NCBI GenBank assembly: GCA_038521775.1
Contig: JBCBKN010000192.1
Location: 1-8,451, forward strand
Direction of reading: 5' to 3'
Length of the DNA stretch: 8,451 bases
Origin: J013 sp038521775
GTDB lineage: Bacteria; Pseudomonadota; Alphaproteobacteria; Rhodobacterales; Rhodobacteraceae
Shown: positions 7,201 through 8,451 of the stretch, piece by piece
How positions within the stretch are numbered: position 1 is the first letter of the stretch
Layout: every line of letters begins with the position of its first letter
Program-made: the position numbers and the translations under genes
The notes under the pieces: generated by a model
Database searches by the model: none
What the model was told of the DNA's origin: nothing
The model's input: the letters and a program-made list of their open reading frames with translations, nothing else

Positions 7201-8451
7201 ATGCGCGAGCAGATGCGCGGGGCGATGCGCGAGCAGACGCGCGGGGCGACGGGCAAAACGACGCGCAGGGCTCGGGCCGCAAGCGCCGGCGCCGGCGTCG
7301 GCGCCGCGGGGGCGCCGGCCCCGAGGGGCGGGACGAGGCCGCACATGCTGATGCCGGGCGGGCCGATGATGACGGCGTGAAGGACGCGATCGAGCGCTCC
7401 GCCGAAGCCGGGACGGATGATGACGCGGCACCGGCCGCCGAGGCGGATGGGGTCGCAGAACGGGTCGCAGAAGGGGTCGCAAACCCGGCCACGGATGCCG
7501 CGCCGGATGCCCAAAACGAGAAGCCGCGGCGCAGCCGCTCGCGGCGAAAGCGCAGCGACGAGCCGGCCGCCAGCCCGCAGACCGCGCCCGATCCGCTGGC
7601 GGTGATGGATGGCGCCGGCGAGGCCTCCGCGCCGCGCGAGATCGACGACACCAACCCGCTGGGCCCCATAGAGCAGGCCGCCGACAGTGCTGCGGATGCC
7701 GCCGAAGTGACCGTGCCCGAGGCCTCGCCCCGCCAGGCGGTCTCGAAAAACGCCGCGGCACCGACGGCCGAGGACGCTGCGCCGGCTGAGGATGCAAAGC
7801 CCAAACCGAAGGTGCGCCGCCGCCGCAGCAAAAAGACCGAGGCCGCAGCTGAGACTGCGACCGAAGCGGTAACCGAGACTGCGGCCAAGACTGTGAGTGA
7901 CGCTACGGCCGAGGCTGCCGGCGACGCGGGGCCAGGGTCGCGTCCTGCGTCGGCTGCCGAGACCGAGAGCCCCGCGACCGAAACCGCCGCGACCGAGAGC
8001 CCCGCGACCGACAGCACGCCAGGGACCGGCACCGAGGCCGCCGAACCCGATCCGGATCGGGGCGCTGCGCAAGCGGCACTCCCGACCGATGGCGCCGTGA
8101 CGGCAGATGAGGCAGTCCCGGATCCGCACGCCAATACGGCCGCCACACCGGCAACGGACCCGATGACCGAACCGGCTGCCGAGGCGGTGGGCGCTCCGCC
8201 GAGCGAAACGCCGAGCGATACGACGGGCAAAACGACCGGCAAAACGACGGCCAAACCAACGGGCAAACCAACGGCCAAACCAACGGGCAAACCGACGTCC
8301 GATGCTGCGTCCAATCCCCCTGCGGCGGACCTCCCGACCTCGGACCTCCCGACCTCGGACCTCCCGACCTCGGACCTCCCCGCGGACGCGTCGGCCGAGC
8401 TGGCGGCGCCGTCCGAGCCGGGGGATGCGCATGACGCGATCTCTGCAGAGA
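4299..8451 (+). CDS. rne: Ribonuclease E with a very large S1-domain insertion and disordered tail; 3' end outside window
   Basis: Endoribonuclease that starts mRNA decay, processes stable RNAs and scaffolds the degradosome. 1384 codons are open and no stop is reached. The N-terminus MAQKMLIDATHPEETRV and the first half of S1 (to about residue 91, ending HPDYYQIPVADRERLLA) are normal. S1 resumes near residue 505 with RRYKIQEVIKVRQILLVQVV and KEERGNKGAALTTYLSLPG. The DNase I-like domain has AIDINSG (Asp723) and VIDFIDM (Asp766), 43 residues apart like Asp303 and Asp346 of E. coli. The Zn-link is CPHC (Cys824, Cys827). All four residues are offset by 420 from E. coli numbering, which measures the insertion. 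The core ends around residue 918. The rest is an Ala/Asp/Glu-rich tail with Arg-rich blocks, the usual place for RNA and partner binding. Known RNase E proteins are roughly 900-1100 residues, so this one is exceptionally long. It is divergent from amiC. Confidence 0.97.
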   Translation, partial: MAQKMLIDATHPEETRVVVVDGNKIEEFDFESINKRQLAGNIYLAKVTRVEPSLQAAFVDYGGNRHGFLAFAEIHPDYYQIPVADRERLLAEQAAEAEAEDSDGEAREEASSRKTAKRRRRSGKSRSKGSTADAPAETGAETVAETAAETAAEAVAVTAAVTGTDTSTEADASAPDASAEPQVAADAPADEAAAQAADAAPSEAPSAAAPDEPGVAATDNGTETAAGLEDEPQTQPEGEPEAKVEAKAKADAKTDGETDAETDGETGTDPDDSGAPDTTGGSTPRSIAESAGMAEDDRVTGEADAPGSADAPAEGRPAVDDSAVGSPAEDGPAEDGGVDPGAAEADPADPGMAEPAAAEAASSPADAASQDGPAATDISDAPRMGDAAAPDDAMSGAETAETADPASPADPATDPEVTGPEVTETDPSAAASADTDAEAAAAGVKDAGAEDAGPEDAGLEDASTEDVAPGPGDTAKGEDAAAPEPVESVGAHDIAEEIAPRRAPSRRYKIQEVIKVRQILLVQVVKEERGNKGAALTTYLSLPGRYCVLMPNTARGGGISRKITSAADRKKLREIANELEVPKGAGLIIRTAGSERTKAEIKRDYDYLIRQWDEIRTLTLKSVAPTLIYEEGSLIKRAIRDYYNRSIDEVLVEGEQGYAEARNYMKMLMPSHARNVKRYDEPIPLFSRFQAESYLASMFNPVVQLKSGGYIVIGVTEALVAIDINSGRSTREHSIEETALKTNLEAADEIARQLRLRDLAGLIVIDFIDMEERRNNAAVEKRVKERLKSDRARIQIGRISAFGLLEMSRQRLRPGILETITSPCPHCHGTGLIRSDESLALTILRELEDEGVRRRAREVLAVAPVGVANYLMNQKREALTRFEQRYGIPVRVECDPSLISPEYRIERFKTASRVIPISETTAPITVDSALADEDDAFDEAEILADDEAAEADGVESIGEDARRDTRADARADARGDARADARGDGQNDAQGSGRKRRRRRRRRGGAGPEGRDEAAHADAGRADDDGVKDAIERSAEAGTDDDAAPAAEADGVAERVAEGVANPATDAAPDAQNEKPRRSRSRRKRSDEPAASPQTAPDPLAVMDGAGEASAPREIDDTNPLGPIEQAADSAADAAEVTVPEASPRQAVSKNAAAPTAEDAAPAEDAKPKPKVRRRRSKKTEAAAETATEAVTETAAKTVSDATAEAAGDAGPGSRPASAAETESPATETAATESPATDSTPGTGTEAAEPDPDRGAAQAALPTDGAVTADEAVPDPHANTAATPATDPMTEPAAEAVGAPPSETPSDTTGKTTGKTTAKPTGKPTAKPTGKPTSDAASNPPAADLPTSDLPTSDLPTSDLPADASAELAAPSEPGDAHDAISAE
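4704..4787 (+). repeat. 12-bp in-frame repeats encoding AET(A/V/G)
   Basis: Seven 12-bp units encode AETG, AETV, AETA, AETA, AEAV, AVTA and AVTG directly after the Arg block of the S1 insertion. Codons such as ACT, GCT, GTT and ACA are frequent here and rare in the flanking core. Bases 4740-4759 match 7848-7867 of the tail at 19 of 20 positions. Confidence 0.75.
5625..5699 (+). repeat. 15-bp in-frame repeats encoding GxEDA
   Basis: Five consecutive 15-bp units encode GVKDA, GAEDA, GPEDA, GLEDA and STEDV near the end of the S1 insertion. The shared core GAGGATGCT is strongly conserved in the middle three units, consistent with recent duplication by slippage. Confidence 0.8.
7176..7271 (+). 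repeat. 12-bp in-frame repeats encoding DAR(A/G)
   Basis: Eight 12-bp units encode DARR, DTRA, DARA, DARG, DARA, DARG, DGQN and DAQG (residues 960-991). There is a higher-order 24-bp period: 7200-7223 and 7224-7247 differ at one base. The array leads straight into the Arg-rich block at 7278 and alternates Asp and Arg every two residues, unlike the rest of the tail. Confidence 0.85.
8226..8297 (+). repeat. 12-bp in-frame repeats encoding (G/A)K(T/P)T
   Basis: Six 12-bp units encode GKTT, GKTT, AKPT, GKPT, AKPT and GKPT. The last four are nearly identical, with GGC or GCC then AAACC. Lys and Pro at regular spacing resemble histone H1-like basic tails, which suggests nucleic-acid binding; this is inference from composition alone. 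Confidence 0.85.
8328..8380 (+). repeat. 15-bp perfect tandem repeats encoding DLPTS
   Basis: Three identical copies of GACCTCCCGACCTCG (8328-8372) are followed by a partial fourth (GACCTCCC). They encode DLPTSDLPTSDLPTSDLP in frame with rne. Perfect identity points to very recent expansion or ongoing copy-number change. Leu spaced every five residues gives the tail one of its few hydrophobic patterns. Confidence 0.9.

Larger units (their letters stand above)
7050..8451 (+). other. Disordered C-terminal tail of RNase E with Arg-rich blocks
   Basis: From about residue 918 the protein turns into Ala/Asp/Glu/Pro/Thr-rich sequence, at least 465 residues long and unfinished. Basic blocks break the acidic background: RKRRRRRRRRGG (7278-7313, from residue 994), KPRRSRSRRKR (7521-7553, from residue 1075) and KPKPKVRRRRSKK (7797-7835, from residue 1167). 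A Lys-rich GK(T/P)T array comes later. Such blocks in RNase E tails bind RNA, and alternating charge blocks in the Caulobacter tail drive condensate (BR-body) formation; the same role here is inferred. I recognise no specific helicase, aconitase or PNPase docking motif. Confidence 0.85.

Noticed and set aside
8226..8380. A CRISPR-like array
   Set aside because: Units are 12 and 15 bp, contiguous without spacers and in frame with rne, so they are coding micro-repeats.
5673..8432. A 919-codon open frame on the minus strand opposite rne, rich in GRRF and VRGREVR repeats
   Set aside because: The repeats are reverse-complement images of the rne micro-repeats, and the segment opposite the RNase E core shows no domain. 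The rne frame carries conserved catalytic motifs.

Overview
The window is a high-GC alphaproteobacterial chromosome segment. The protein sequences and the gene arrangement look like Rhodobacteraceae, which I judge from family resemblance and not from a search. It holds three long genes in a divergent layout. Nothing in it looks mobile: there are no transposase, integrase, tRNA, rRNA or CRISPR features.

Left part, minus strand: a penicillin-binding protein 1A gene (mrcA) enters at the left edge without its 3' end. Upstream of it lies an AMIN/Amidase_3 N-acetylmuramoyl-L-alanine amidase gene (amiC type). Both products act on periplasmic peptidoglycan, one building and cross-linking it, the other cutting stem peptides from glycan strands. 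The 244-bp gap between them carries 38-bp tandem repeats made from the last 38 bases of the amidase gene, including its stop codon. It also carries a short SD-preceded reading frame that overlaps the mrcA start.

Middle: about 490 bp of non-coding DNA (3810-4298) separates the amidase from rne. It contains candidate back-to-back promoters, a small dyad, and a roughly 330-nt rne leader with several hairpins. One pair of competing hairpins ends two bases before the rne Shine-Dalgarno sequence.

Right part, plus strand: ribonuclease E (rne) starts at 4299 and is still open at the right edge after 1384 codons. The catalytic core is complete and intact. However, the S1 RNA-binding domain is split by about 410 low-complexity, acidic, Ala/Asp/Glu-rich residues that also contain an Arg-rich block. 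The C-terminal tail is at least 465 residues of the same kind of sequence, with Arg-rich blocks and several in-frame micro-repeat arrays. This greatly enlarged disordered content of RNase E is the most unusual thing in the window.

The locus is housekeeping (cell-wall growth and RNA decay). I do not see a new multi-gene system. The points worth pursuing are the RNase E architecture, the rne leader, and repeat expansion on both sides of the divergent region.
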